Shown: piece by piece, positions 8,192-17,802 of the stretch
How the letters are laid out: every line of letters begins with the position of its first letter
How positions within the stretch are numbered: the first letter of the stretch is position 1
Assembly: GCF_006442315.1 (NCBI RefSeq)
Contig: NZ_VFVY01000004.1
Span: forward strand, 124,001-188,000
DNA length: 64,000 bases
From: Mesorhizobium sp. B2-3-4
GTDB lineage: Bacteria > Pseudomonadota > Alphaproteobacteria > Rhizobiales > Rhizobiaceae
Reading direction: 5' to 3'
Program-made: the position numbers and the translations under genes
The notes under the pieces: model-generated
What the model was told of the DNA's origin: nothing
Seen by the model: only the letters and a program-made list of their open reading frames with translations
Databases searched by the model: none

Positions 8192-8488
8192 ATGGCAAAG
8201 TCGAAGTTCCGCCCGCTTCATGACCGCGTGGTCGTTCGCCGGGTCGAATCCGAATCCAAGACCGCCGGCGGGATCATCATCCCGGATACGGCGAAGGAAA
8301 AGCCGCAGGAAGGCGAGATCATCGCCGTCGGCTCGGGCGCCCGCGACGAAAGCGGCAAGCTCGTCCCGCTGGACGTCAAGGCTGGCGACCGCATCCTGTT
8401 CGGCAAGTGGTCCGGCACCGAAGTCAAGCTCAATGGCGAAGACCTTCTGATCATGAAGGAATCCGACATCATGGGCATCATCGGCTGA
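8192..8488 (+). CDS. groES: co-chaperonin GroES
   Basis: A 98-residue protein, the usual length for the 10-kDa chaperonin. It opens with the family signature [14 protein letters not shown], has the mobile-loop region rich in Gly/Ile ([20 protein letters not shown]) that contacts GroEL, and ends with [13 protein letters not shown]. It forms the seven-subunit lid over the folding chamber in the cytoplasm. GAGGAAG precedes the ATG. It is the first gene of a two-gene operon, with groEL 62 bases downstream, under CIRCE/HrcA and probable RpoH control. Confidence 0.98.
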   Translation: MAKSKFRPLHDRVVVRRVESESKTAGGIIIPDTAKEKPQEGEIIAVGSGARDESGKLVPLDVKAGDRILFGKWSGTEVKLNGEDLLIMKESDIMGIIG

Positions 8489-8547
8489 TTATCGGCCTCA
8501 CCGTCAACTAAATTTCGGGCTTACCCCAAGCCCCTGCCAGGAGCTAA

Positions 8548-10203
<1,656 letters not shown>

Positions 10204-10230
10204 TCCAGGCTATCCAGTTAACAGATACGG

Positions 10231-10260
10231 AAAGGGCGCCGAAAGGCGCCCTTTTTGTTT
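10231..10260 (+). terminator. rho-independent terminator of groESL
   Basis: A perfect 10-bp stem (AAAGGGCGCC with GGCGCCCTTT) closed by a GAAA tetraloop, followed by a T-rich run, begins 28 bases after the groEL stop codon. Confidence 0.9.
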
Positions 10261-10296
10261 CGAGGTTCGAGATAGAGCTGTTCGATCAGACGCGCA

Positions 10297-10905
10297 TTAC
10301 GCAGCGCTCCCCGCCCGCTCCGCCACCGTGCCGGCAAGCACCGCCTGTTCGACAAGCGCCGCTACCTCGTCCGCCACAGCCTGGAGCGGGGCGCGGTCGC
10401 GGGTGGCGCGGGCGATCACCATCAGTCCCTCCAGCGAGGATTCGACCAGCAACGCCAGCGCCTGCGCGCGGCGCTCGGGCACCCCTGCCCGCATGAATGC
10501 CTGCCGAAGCAGGCCGATCCACTGGTCGAAGGCCGAGCGGCAGATCTCGATCAGTTCCGGCACATCGTTGGGCGCGTCGAGCACCACCGGCGCGATCGGG
10601 CAACCGAGCGAGAACTCGTTGTCCTCGAGCATGCGGGCTACGGACTGGTAGATGTGATGGACGGCGACCGCTGGATCGCGTTCCGCCGCCAAGGCCTCGC
10701 CCAGGCGCTCGGTGACGTCGGCCACGCTGGCGCGCGTCACCTCTATGACCAACTGGTCCTTGCCCCCTGGAAAATGGAAGTAGAGCGAGCCGCGGGGCGC
10801 ACCGCTGGCGCTCAAAATGTCGTTCAGCGAGGTGCCGTGATAGCCGCGCCGCCGCAAGAGCAGTGCCGTCGCCTCGATCATACGGTTGCGTGTGTCTGTC
10901 GCCAT
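10297..10905 (-). CDS. TetR family regulator (LmrA/YxaF-like)
   Basis: A 202-residue protein. Residues of about 7-55 form the TetR helix-turn-helix (RNRMIEATALLLRRRGYHGTSLNDILSASGAPRGSLYFHFPGGKDQL). The C-terminal part, with FSLGCPIAPVVLDAP and a helical region ending SSLEGLMVIARA, resembles the LmrA/YxaF group that represses adjacent detoxification genes. It is divergent from an oxidoreductase operon, and two direct repeats carrying GGTCTA lie in the shared upstream region. The ligand may be a reactive electrophile or quinone, judging from the target operon. Confidence 0.85.
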   Translation of the reverse strand: MATDTRNRMIEATALLLRRRGYHGTSLNDILSASGAPRGSLYFHFPGGKDQLVIEVTRASVADVTERLGEALAAERDPAVAVHHIYQSVARMLEDNEFSLGCPIAPVVLDAPNDVPELIEICRSAFDQWIGLLRQAFMRAGVPERRAQALALLVESSLEGLMVIARATRDRAPLQAVADEVAALVEQAVLAGTVAERAGSAA

Positions 10906-10958
10906 GTCTGTCAGCCCCTGTCAGGAATTCGCATTATAGGGCTTGCCCAAAATATGAC

Positions 10959-10998
10959 AATCGGTCTACATAATATGTAAATCGGTCTACATAGTATG
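10959..10998 (+). promoter_or_regulatory. two 19-bp direct repeats, probable TetR operator
   Basis: A 19-base unit beginning AATCGGTCTACATA and ending TATG occurs at 10959-10977 and 10980-10998 with a single base difference. The 21-base period is two helical turns. The second copy covers the ribosome-binding site of the oxidoreductase gene, so binding would block the start of the operon. Confidence 0.6.
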
Positions 10999-11007
10999 GA
11001 GGCAATG

Positions 11008-12018
11008 ATGCTCACCTACCGGCTTCAGGAATTTGGCGGGGTCGAAAAGCTGGCTGCGTCCGAGGAGGCGACGCCGCAACCGAAGGCAAACCAGATCCTG
11101 GTGCGCGTGCGCGCGACCTCGCTCAACCGCCGCGACACGATGATCCTCAAGGGCACCTATCCGCTGCCGCCCCGTCACGGCATTGTTCCGCTGAGCGACG
11201 GCGCCGGCGAAGTGGTAGCCATCGGCGAAGGCATAACGCGCTTCAACGTCGGCGATCGCGTCACCGGCAGCTATTTCGCGCGCTGGATCGACGGCCGACT
11301 GCATCCGGGCATCATCGATCAGCTCGGTTGCACGCTGGACGGGATGCTGTCGGACTATGCGCTGCTCGACGAGCAATGGGCGGTACGGCTGCCGGACCAC
11401 CTCACCTGGCAGGAAGCCGCGACGTTCACATGCGCGGGGCTGACCGCCTGGAGCGCACTGACCGGGGCGGAGATCCTGCAACCAGGGCAATGGGTTCTGA
11501 CCATCGGTTCAGGCGGCGTCGCACTGTTTGCCCTGCAATTTGCCAAGCTGCTCGGCTGTCATGTCGCCGCTGTCACCTCACGCGCCGAGAAGGCCGCCAG
11601 GCTGCGCGCGCTTGGCGCCGACCTCGTCTTCCCCACGACCGAAACCCCGGACTGGGGCACGAAGCTGCGCGAGGCGACCGGCGGCATCGATCTCGTTGTC
11701 GAAACCGGCGGCCCGGCGACGTTTGCGCAATCGCTGATTGCCAGCGCGCTTTACGGCCGCATCGTGCTGCTCACGGTGCAGGATACGAATGGCAATTCGA
11801 TCGAGATCCCCGGCGCCGTCTACCAGCGCAGCCTCGCCACCATCAGCCGCGTCTTCGTCGGCAGCCGCGACGGGTTGGAGGCGATGCTGGAGGCTGTCGG
11901 CAAGCATCGTTCGAAGCCGGTCATCGACAAGGTCTTTCCGTTCAAGCAGGCGCGCGAGGCCTATCGGCATTTCATGCAGGGCGACGTCTTCGGCAAGGTC
12001 GTCATCGACGGCGCGTGA
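11008..12018 (+). CDS. zinc-type alcohol dehydrogenase/quinone oxidoreductase (MDR family)
   Basis: A 336-residue medium-chain reductase. The N-terminal GroES-like domain contains RVRATSLNRRDTMIL and the conserved GDGAGEVVAIGEG. The Rossmann half has the nucleotide loop IGSGGVALFALQFAKLLG. Family members reduce quinones, aldehydes or enones with NAD(P)H. The codon used as start is the ATG at 11008, because GGAGG lies 5 bases before it; an upstream in-frame ATG at 10996 overlaps that ribosome-binding site. It is the first gene of an operon with OsmC and NTF2-like genes, divergent from a TetR repressor. Confidence 0.85.
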   Translation: MLTYRLQEFGGVEKLAASEEATPQPKANQILVRVRATSLNRRDTMILKGTYPLPPRHGIVPLSDGAGEVVAIGEGITRFNVGDRVTGSYFARWIDGRLHPGIIDQLGCTLDGMLSDYALLDEQWAVRLPDHLTWQEAATFTCAGLTAWSALTGAEILQPGQWVLTIGSGGVALFALQFAKLLGCHVAAVTSRAEKAARLRALGADLVFPTTETPDWGTKLREATGGIDLVVETGGPATFAQSLIASALYGRIVLLTVQDTNGNSIEIPGAVYQRSLATISRVFVGSRDGLEAMLEAVGKHRSKPVIDKVFPFKQAREAYRHFMQGDVFGKVVIDGA

Positions 12019-12047
12019 GCCGCATTCATCAACCAGAGGAGAGAGCA

Positions 12048-12482
12048 ATGACAATTCGCGACGCATCGGCCGAATGGCACGGCACACTCAAGGAAGGATC
12101 CGGCCGGCTCAGGCTGGGCAGCGGCGTCTTCGAGGGCGCCTACTCGTTCCCGTCCCGCTTCGAAAACGGCCCGGGCACCAATCCCGAGGAGTTGATCGCG
12201 GCCGCCCATGCCGGCTGCTTCTCGATGGCGTTCAGCGCCGTATTGGGCAGCGAAGGCCATACGCCCGACGACATTCGCACCATCGCGAAGGTGCATCTCG
12301 GCGCCACCGCGGCCGGGCCGACGATCACCCGCATCGAACTGGAGATGGAGGCCGCCATCCCCGGCATAACGGCCGAGAACTTCGAACGCCTGGCGCAAAA
12401 GGCCAAGGCGACATGCCTGGTCTCGCGGGCGCTGGCCGGTGTCGCCGCGATCACGCTGACGGCGACCCTCAGAATGCGCTGA
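12048..12482 (+). CDS. OsmC/Ohr family peroxiredoxin
   Basis: A 144-residue protein with both family cysteines: one in AAHAGCFSMAF and one in AKATCLVSRAL, the redox pair that reduces organic hydroperoxides. It opens with a beta strand typical of OsmC (ASAEWHGTLKEGSGRL) and keeps the NPEELIAAAHAGC motif. The upstream AGAGGAGAGAG is a good ribosome-binding site. It lies 29 bases after the oxidoreductase gene, so the operon looks like a response to oxidative or electrophilic stress. Confidence 0.9.
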   Translation: MTIRDASAEWHGTLKEGSGRLRLGSGVFEGAYSFPSRFENGPGTNPEELIAAAHAGCFSMAFSAVLGSEGHTPDDIRTIAKVHLGATAAGPTITRIELEMEAAIPGITAENFERLAQKAKATCLVSRALAGVAAITLTATLRMR

Positions 12483-12500
12483 AGGAAGGAGAGGAATCCA

Positions 12501-12887
12501 ATGACCCAGGAATTGACCATCGACATGGCCGCGGCCAACCGTTCCGGCGAAACGGCCGAAATCATGCGGCGCTTCAACGACGTGTTCCAGCATCATGATC
12601 CGGCGGCGCTCGACGATCTGGTGGCGCAGGATTGCGTGATCGAAAACACCACGCCGGCTCCAGACGGCGCGCGCCGCGAGGGCAAGGCCGCGTGCGTGGA
12701 GCTATGGTCGGCGATCGCCACCGGACCCGGCACGCGCTTCGACCTCGAAGAGACTTTCGTGGCCGGCGACCGGGCGACGATCCGCTGGCGCTTCTGGATG
12801 GCCAACGGCAATTCGTTGCGCGGCGTCAACCTGATGAGGGTCTCGGATGGGCGGATCGTCGAGGCGATGGGTTATGTGAAGGGGTAG
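12501..12887 (+). CDS. SnoaL/NTF2-like protein
   Basis: A 128-residue cone-shaped alpha+beta protein of the NTF2-like superfamily. An N-terminal helix (MRRFNDVFQHHDPAALDDLVAQDCVIENTTPAPDG) leads into strands with RATIRWRFWM and NLMRVSDGRIVEAMGYVK, the usual SnoaL ending. Members are small hydrolases, isomerases or binding proteins; no specific reaction can be given. It lies 18 bases after the OsmC gene with GGAAGGAGAGGA before the ATG, so it is the last gene of the TetR-controlled operon. Confidence 0.75.
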   Translation: MTQELTIDMAAANRSGETAEIMRRFNDVFQHHDPAALDDLVAQDCVIENTTPAPDGARREGKAACVELWSAIATGPGTRFDLEETFVAGDRATIRWRFWMANGNSLRGVNLMRVSDGRIVEAMGYVKG

Positions 12888-12943
12888 CGCTTCCGGCATC
12901 GCGGTTCGCCATCTCAAATCGCGGAAAATACGGGACGCAACAT

Positions 12944-13243
12944 GTGCTCGCCACCGCGGGCGCGCGCTGCATGGGTGTGCTGCAGAGCGGATGCACGCAG
13001 AACGGAGCCTATAGCGCCGCCAGTGCGATCGGCTATATCAGCAGCCGGGCGGCGACCGACGGCATCGCGTTGGCCAATGCCGACATCACCATCAACAACA
13101 ACACCACCTGTTCGGGCCTGTCAGGCTTTTCGAGCGTCCAGGTTTCCTACACATTCGCGACCGTGATGCCGGCCTTCCTGGCCTCGCTGGCGAATGGCCC
13201 GAACCTCAAGGCCCAGGCCTGCTTTCCCAACCAGGGTGCCTAA
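12944..13243 (+). pseudogene. remnant of a TadE-like pilus-assembly protein (C-terminal part)
   Basis: The translated segment from about 12944 to the TAA at 13241 (roughly 99 residues) reads like the end of a TadE/TadG-type pseudopilin: a small helix region, paired cysteines (RCMG..SGCTQNG and NTTCSG), a hydrophobic Thr/Ser-rich strand (VSYTFATVMPAF) and a final CFPNQ. No start codon with a ribosome-binding site, signal segment or N-terminal transmembrane helix precedes it; the upstream 57 bases join it to the NTF2-like gene. I read it as a truncated gene left by a rearrangement. A short secreted protein from the GTG at 12944 cannot be excluded. Confidence 0.55.
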
Positions 13244-13346
13244 AGCAATTCCAGGAAAAGTGTGTAACGGTTTTCCGTCCGGAATTGCGTAAAAACAAAG
13301 AGTTGGAGCGGCTCAGCGATTCCACCAAACGCTGAATCGCTCTAGA
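13244..13346. repeat. interspersed intergenic repeat of rhizobial type
   Basis: This stretch starts at the stop codon of the TadE remnant. It contains the GGAAAAGTGTGTAACGGTTT, TTCCGTCCGGAATTGCG and AAAACAAAGAGTTGGAGCG blocks that recur between genes in Mesorhizobium and relatives, followed by an imperfect inverted repeat built on GCGATTCAGCG. Recognition is from memory of such genomes; copy number cannot be checked here. Confidence 0.6.
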
Positions 13347-13360
13347 CCTTCAAGGCGCGC

Positions 13361-13972
13361 CTAACGATCGGCCAGCGCCAGCTTGGCGCCGAGCATGACG
13401 AAGGCGCCGGCAAACGTACGGCGCATCCAGGTCAGCACCATGGGTCGCGACGCGACATGGCTGCGGATCGAGGCCGCGAAAATGCCGTAGCCGACGAAAA
13501 CGACAAAGGTGAGCAGCATGAAGACGCTGCTGAGCTCCAGCATCTTCGACAGCGCATTGGGTTCGGTGGTGCTGACGAATTGGGGCAGGAAGGCGAAGAA
13601 GAAGATCGACAGTTTCGGATTAAGCACGTTGACGAGGATGCCGGTGGCGATGACCTTGCCGGCAGAGCGCGGCGCGACATTGTCCTCGACGCTCAGGCCG
13701 CCCTTTTCCTTCAGCGTGTTCCAGGCCATGTAGAGCAGATAGGCGACGCCGAGATATTTCAGCGTCTCGAAGGCGACCGCACTGGTGTGAAGCAGCGCCG
13801 CAAGGCCGGTAATGGCGGCGGCCATATGCGGGATGATGCCCAGCGTGCAGCCGAAGGCCGCGATGATCGAGGCACGCGCACCGCGCGAAAGCCCAGCGCT
13901 CAGCGTGTAGAGAACACCCGTGCCGGGCGAAGCCACGACGATCAGCGACGTCAACAGAAATTCGATGCTCAA
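13361..13972 (-). CDS. LysE/RhtB family amino-acid exporter
   Basis: A 203-residue membrane protein, the usual size for this family. It has about six hydrophobic segments, the early Gly-Pro-like motif ASPGTGVLYTLSAGLSRG and the hallmark NVLNPKLSIFFFAFLPQFV in the middle. It exports amino acids or derivatives from the cytoplasm. The preferred start is the TTG at 13972, because GGAGG lies 5 bases upstream and the protein then begins right at the first membrane helix; a longer open frame upstream has no family-like sequence. The substrate is unknown. Confidence 0.85.
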   Translation of the reverse strand: MSIEFLLTSLIVVASPGTGVLYTLSAGLSRGARASIIAAFGCTLGIIPHMAAAITGLAALLHTSAVAFETLKYLGVAYLLYMAWNTLKEKGGLSVEDNVAPRSAGKVIATGILVNVLNPKLSIFFFAFLPQFVSTTEPNALSKMLELSSVFMLLTFVVFVGYGIFAASIRSHVASRPMVLTWMRRTFAGAFVMLGAKLALADR

Positions 13973-14055
13973 GCCATCCTCCACAGCCCTGCCCGCGCCG
14001 AGGAAAATACCGGGAGGCGTGGATGTGGGCAAGCGGCGCGTTCGGCCAGCAGAAG

Positions 14056-14415
14056 CTAAGTTACCGGCAGCCCATGCGCCTTGCGCGCCATCAGGCATTC
14101 GGCGTCGCCGGGCATGCAGGCGCGGCAGACATCCGGTCGCAGGTCATAGATGCCGCAAGCAGTCGACTTGCCGACTTCGCCCGACAGAGCCGAACAGCGC
14201 ACGCCCTCACAGCGCATGCCGGACAGGTCGGCCGCGACATATTTCTGCGGGATGCGATCGAGCTGCGCGTCATCCTCGGTGGAGAAGCGCGGCCACTCGG
14301 CTGAAAAGGAACAGCATGCCCCGCAACTCTGGCAATCGAAGGCGAGAGAGCTGGTCCTGGTCACCAGGATCGACAGCCCCGGAGCGGCATGGTTGCGATC
14401 GGCATCCCGCGGCAA
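14056..14415 (-). CDS. YkgJ-family cysteine-cluster protein
   Basis: A 119-residue protein with nine cysteines in the YkgJ pattern: CQSCGACC near residue 28, CEGVRC in the middle, then CGIYDLRPDVCRAC. The family probably binds zinc or an iron-sulfur centre; its role is not established. It is 4 bases from the small gene that starts at 14572, in the same direction, so it may be the last gene of that run. Confidence 0.85.
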   Translation of the reverse strand: MPRDADRNHAAPGLSILVTRTSSLAFDCQSCGACCSFSAEWPRFSTEDDAQLDRIPQKYVAADLSGMRCEGVRCSALSGEVGKSTACGIYDLRPDVCRACMPGDAECLMARKAHGLPVT

Positions 14416-14419
14416 TGCG

Positions 14420-14572
14420 CTATTTCTTCTTCTTGCCCTTCGGAGCCTCGACCGGCGACTTGAACAGATCGGTCGCGGGCTCGGCGGCCTTCGGCGCGGC
14501 AGCCGGCTTGGCCGGCTTCGCGGCCGGAGCCGGCGCGGCGGGCTGGTCCTTGGCGGAGAATTTTATGGCCAT
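14420..14572 (-). CDS. small lysine/alanine/proline-rich protein
   Basis: A 50-residue protein: start AIKFSAKDQ, then an Ala-Pro-Lys repeat region and the end SPVEAPKGKKKK. The basic, low-complexity composition suggests a disordered or nucleic-acid-binding protein; no family is recognised. Its ATG lies one base after the TGA of the gene upstream, and its stop is 4 bases before the YkgJ gene, so it belongs to the same transcript. The gene is too short for most callers but has good coding composition. Confidence 0.65.
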   Translation of the reverse strand: MAIKFSAKDQPAAPAPAAKPAKPAAAPKAAEPATDLFKSPVEAPKGKKKK

Positions 14573-14573
14573 G

Positions 14574-14978
14574 TCAGTCCTCATTGTCGGAACGCGACGG
14601 CGCGCGCGGATTGCGCAAGCGGCCGATCAGCGCGGATACAGCGGTAATGTTCATTTCCTCAGGCGACCACATCCCGGCCGCCTCGATGTGGTGCGGCCCA
14701 AGCTCGCGGTGCGTGCTGCCGCTATAGGCGGCGTCCTGATGGGTTGTCCGCTGGCGTGTCTTGGGGTCCTCGCGGACATATTCGATCAGGTAGTTCGGGC
14801 ATTCGGCGCGGCTGCGCACGGCGATCCGCACCTGCGAATCGCCGAAAGCGCGCTTGCACCGCTCCAGCCTCTCCAGCACACGCCGGACATATTCGACCGG
14901 CTTGTCCAGACCTTCGACGACATCGGCGATGGTGGCATTGCCGTCAATCTGGGTCGGGGGAACACGTTTCGTGGCCAT
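14574..14978 (-). CDS. hypothetical protein in a coupled small-gene operon
   Basis: A 134-residue protein with no family that I recognise. The N-terminal half has a helical, charged segment (DVVEGLDKPVEYVRRVLERLERC) and the C-terminal half is polar with HHIEAAGMWSPEEMNITAVSALIGRLRNP. There is no signal peptide or membrane segment. Its ATG overlaps the stop of the preceding gene (ATGA) and its own stop is one base before the next start, so all these genes are translationally linked. Confidence 0.65.
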   Translation of the reverse strand: MATKRVPPTQIDGNATIADVVEGLDKPVEYVRRVLERLERCKRAFGDSQVRIAVRSRAECPNYLIEYVREDPKTRQRTTHQDAAYSGSTHRELGPHHIEAAGMWSPEEMNITAVSALIGRLRNPRAPSRSDNED

Positions 14979-15202
14979 CAGCGTTTTCCGGCTCGTTTCG
15001 GCAAGGCGGCAAGTGCAGCTGCCGCGGTGATCTCGTCGGCTTCCTTTTCCAGGCGCAATTCACGTAAGCGGGCGGTTTTGGCTTCCCGTGCCTCGCTGAC
15101 GACATCGCGCTCGGACAGGATGCGATTGAGCGACATCGACTGGATTTGCGTGTTGCTGAACCGCGATATCGCAGGATCGGCTGTTTTTGAATGAGCGGTC
15201 AA
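14978..15202 (-). CDS. hypothetical small charged protein
   Basis: A 74-residue protein with a strongly charged helical middle (REAKTARLRELRLEKEADEITAAAALAAL), possibly a coiled coil. No family is recognised. It starts with TTG, whose last two bases belong to the TGA of the gene upstream (TTGA overlap), and its own TGA overlaps the next ATG. The double overlap supports real translation in a chain of small genes. Confidence 0.55.
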   Translation of the reverse strand: MTAHSKTADPAISRFSNTQIQSMSLNRILSERDVVSEAREAKTARLRELRLEKEADEITAAAALAALPKRAGKR

Positions 15203-15438
15203 AATCTTTCTCCTGTCAGGAGCTTGGTGTCGAAGGACGAGACCGGGTCATCGATCAGGACCTCGCACAAAGCAATAGCAGCGGAAATTTCTGCAGCGTC
15301 CTTAGCACGTTCCAGCCGGCGTGCAGCGCACTTTCGACGGGCAGCCCGTCGAATGAAAATGGCCAGGCACCGCCTGACCTTCATAGGCAAGCCGCGCATC
15401 CGGCTGGATGCACAGGTTCCCTCATACGCACCTGACAT
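15199..15438 (-). CDS. possible small protein at the head of the coupled operon
   Basis: An open frame of up to 79 residues; the ATG at 15384 would give 61. The C-terminal part (AAEISAAIALCEVLIDDPVSSFDTK) looks protein-like, while the N-terminal part is arginine-rich and could be non-coding. The main support is the TTGA overlap of its stop with the next start. The start is not settled, and an overlapping plus-strand frame is no better supported. Confidence 0.35.
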   Translation of the reverse strand: MSGAYEGTCASSRMRGLPMKVRRCLAIFIRRAARRKCAARRLERAKDAAEISAAIALCEVLIDDPVSSFDTKLLTGERF

Positions 15439-15527
15439 CTCCGCGGTAGTGCACCAGAATTCGTCCCTAGCCGGTGCCAGTCATCACGATATCAAACGCC
15501 ACTGCGACAGTCGCCGAGGCGAAGTAC

Positions 15528-16901
15528 TCAGGCGGCCATCCTATCTAGCTGCATGACGGCCCGTTGCAGTGCCCCGAAACAGGCCGGATCGATTGCGGTG
15601 CCGACATCGCCAGCCATGATGCCGATGGCTTTCGAGACAGGCATCGCTGCGCGGTACGGCCGCTCCGCAGTCAGCGCGTCAAATATGTCGGCCGTGGTGA
15701 CGATGCGGGTATCGAGGTCGATTCCATCGGCGGTCACACCGCGCGGATAACCCTTTCCGTCAAGCCTTTCATGGTGCGCCCCGGCGATGCGCGACAGTTC
15801 GCTGAACGCGCCGATCCGCGACAGGATGATTTCACCGAGCGCGGGATGGTGGCGAACGGCGGCCCATTCGGTCTCGTCCAGCTTGCCGGGCTTGTCGAGT
15901 ATCTGGTTGGAAACGCCGAGCTTGCCTATATCGTGCAGCAGGGCGGCGCGTTTCAAGCGCCGCCGGCGCTGGTCGTCCAGCCCTAGTTCCTCGGCAATCA
16001 GGTCAGTGAACAAGGCCACACGCTCGCTGTGACCATTGGTGAAGGGTGACTTGGCGTCGACCACCTTGGCGAAGGCCGCGGCAACATCGTCCAAATAGTC
16101 TTCATCGATAGGCAGGCGATGATCTCCGGGCGACAGCCCGACAACCGCCATGGAAAGTTCCGGTGAATCGAGCATTGCCCAGAACCGGGGCGCGCTGGCC
16201 GCGCGCTCGCAGGCCGCGACAAGAGACGGTTGGAACCAGGTGCCGGAGCGCGAGCGCAATTCCGCGATGGCTCCTTCGGCGCCGGCACTGGCGTAGAAGA
16301 CGTCGGCGATCTGGGCCACCAGAGCAATGCGCGCCAGGGGTGAGATTGCCTCCCCTGCCAGGCGTGCCGGCTGGCCCTGTCCATTCCAGTGTTCGTCAAG
16401 ATCCATGACGCCTCGAGCCACAGGTTCTGGAAACCGCATCTGAAGGACGATTTCGGCCCCTGTCTGGCAACGGGTCTGAAACAGTTCGTTTGCAATGGTG
16501 CCGCCGTTCATGGCGATGTTGAGCAGCGCGCGGAAGCGTTCGGCAAGCTTGGCCTTCATGCCTGTGCGCGACAGCACGAAGCGCAGGATCTGAGGCAAGC
16601 TGTCATTGACGAGATGGAAATCGTGTTTCAATGCAATGTCGTCGGCGAGATAGAGGCTGCAGATGCGGGCCGCGTTGCTGCTGCAGCCGACATCCTTGAG
16701 CAGAAGCGTGTAGTATAGGTGCGAAAGCTCTGTCTGCGACAGGCCGATCTCAAGGCCGATGTGAATACCGATCCAGCAAGCGCGGACACAGTGACCGGTC
16801 GGGTGGCCTTCACTTATATCCAGCGCATAGCTTAGAGCGCTGACCAGTTCGGAAAGCCCCACACCGTCGCTTTGCGGTCTTTGCTGCGAAACCCCGGGCA
16901 T
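15528..16901 (-). CDS. HD-GYP domain protein (cyclic-di-GMP phosphodiesterase type)
   Basis: A 457-residue cytoplasmic protein with two HD-like regions. The N-terminal one is degenerate (HCVRACWIGIHIGLEIGL). The C-terminal one is a full HD-GYP domain with HSERVALFTDL, the metal-binding HD in LLHDIGK (residues 323-324), and HHERLDGKGYPRG with GYP at 384-386. Such domains hydrolyse cyclic di-GMP and lower its level. AGGAG 7 bases before the ATG at 16901 decides the start over an in-frame ATG 57 bases upstream. There is no membrane segment, so the input signal is cytoplasmic and unknown. Confidence 0.9.
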   Translation of the reverse strand: MPGVSQQRPQSDGVGLSELVSALSYALDISEGHPTGHCVRACWIGIHIGLEIGLSQTELSHLYYTLLLKDVGCSSNAARICSLYLADDIALKHDFHLVNDSLPQILRFVLSRTGMKAKLAERFRALLNIAMNGGTIANELFQTRCQTGAEIVLQMRFPEPVARGVMDLDEHWNGQGQPARLAGEAISPLARIALVAQIADVFYASAGAEGAIAELRSRSGTWFQPSLVAACERAASAPRFWAMLDSPELSMAVVGLSPGDHRLPIDEDYLDDVAAAFAKVVDAKSPFTNGHSERVALFTDLIAEELGLDDQRRRRLKRAALLHDIGKLGVSNQILDKPGKLDETEWAAVRHHPALGEIILSRIGAFSELSRIAGAHHERLDGKGYPRGVTADGIDLDTRIVTTADIFDALTAERPYRAAMPVSKAIGIMAGDVGTAIDPACFGALQRAVMQLDRMAA

Positions 16902-16997
16902 GTTGCCACTCCTGACGCTTCGGAGGGAAACACGCGGCTGCTTAAAGTTTCGTTCCACCCCTGGCTGTGGCCGGTTGCAGTTGGTGAATCCGTTGGC

Positions 16998-17651
16998 CTA
17001 TTCGTCGGGGCCCGGCTCCGGCCATTTCTCGCTCGCGGCCTCGGCATACCATTGCCGCATCGCCGGTGTGGCCAGAACGGCGTCGACATAGGCCCGGGTA
17101 TCGGACGCAAGGTCTCCACCATAGGTGTCGAAACGGGTGACGACAGGTGCATACATGGCGTCGGCGGCAGTGAAATGGCCGAATAGAAACGGGCCGCCCT
17201 TGCCGTGCTTCTCACGGCACTCCCGCCACAGCGCCTCGATGCGGACACGTTGGGCGTCGCCCTCGGCGTCGAGGGGCTTGTGTCCCTTCGGCCGGCGCAA
17301 ATTCATCGGCCAGCCATAGCGGACCTCGCGAAAGCCGGAATGCATCTCGGTCGCGGCCGAACGCGCCAGGGCGCGAGCGCCGGGATCGGCTGGCCAGAGC
17401 TTTTTCTCGGGAAAGAGATCGGCGAGATATTCAAGGATGGCAAGGGTTTCCCAGACGATCCTGCCCTTGTGATTCAGGACGGGAACCTGACCTGTCGGTG
17501 ACACTTTGGCCAGGTTGGCGGCGGTTTCGGGCGTGCGCAGCCGCACGAAACCCTCCTCGAACGGTATCTCCAGGTGCCGCATCGCCACCCAGGGCCTGAG
17601 CGACCAGGACGAAAAGCACTTGTTGCCGATATAGAGTGTGAAGTCCGACAT
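16998..17651 (-). CDS. glutathione S-transferase family protein
   Basis: A 217-residue protein with an N-terminal thioredoxin-like domain (FTLYIGNKCFSSWSLRPW, then the cis-proline loop TGQVPVLNH and ETLAILEYLADLFPEKKLWP) and an all-helical C-terminal domain. The layout is that of a bacterial GST, with a serine in SSWSLRPW as the probable activating residue. It conjugates or reduces electrophiles with glutathione; the specific substrate is unknown. It stands alone between the HD-GYP gene and csbD, facing away from csbD. Confidence 0.85.
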   Translation of the reverse strand: MSDFTLYIGNKCFSSWSLRPWVAMRHLEIPFEEGFVRLRTPETAANLAKVSPTGQVPVLNHKGRIVWETLAILEYLADLFPEKKLWPADPGARALARSAATEMHSGFREVRYGWPMNLRRPKGHKPLDAEGDAQRVRIEALWRECREKHGKGGPFLFGHFTAADAMYAPVVTRFDTYGGDLASDTRAYVDAVLATPAMRQWYAEAASEKWPEPGPDE

Positions 17652-17744
17652 CTGTCCCCCTTGGCGTTGTCGTGTACCGGCACCCTAGCCTGCCGGCCGG
17701 ATCGCCGGAAGCCACCAGTTTTGCAGGCACAGGCAGCGGCTGTT

Positions 17745-17769
17745 GGAACCGAAACCGTGCCGGCTCGTT
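17745..17769 (+). promoter_or_regulatory. EcfG (general stress sigma)-type promoter of csbD
   Basis: GGAACC at 17745-17750 and CGTT at 17766-17769 give GGAAC-N16-CGTT, the consensus of alphaproteobacterial EcfG/RpoE2 promoters. The ATG of the CsbD gene follows 33 bases downstream. Confidence 0.65.
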
Positions 17770-17802
17770 TGCTCAGGCGAACCAAACCCGGGAGATGCGA
17801 AA

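Noticed and set aside
15191..15556. A 121-codon plus-strand frame
   Set aside because: Very rich in Arg and Ser without a pattern; the minus-strand frame is better supported by stop-start overlap.
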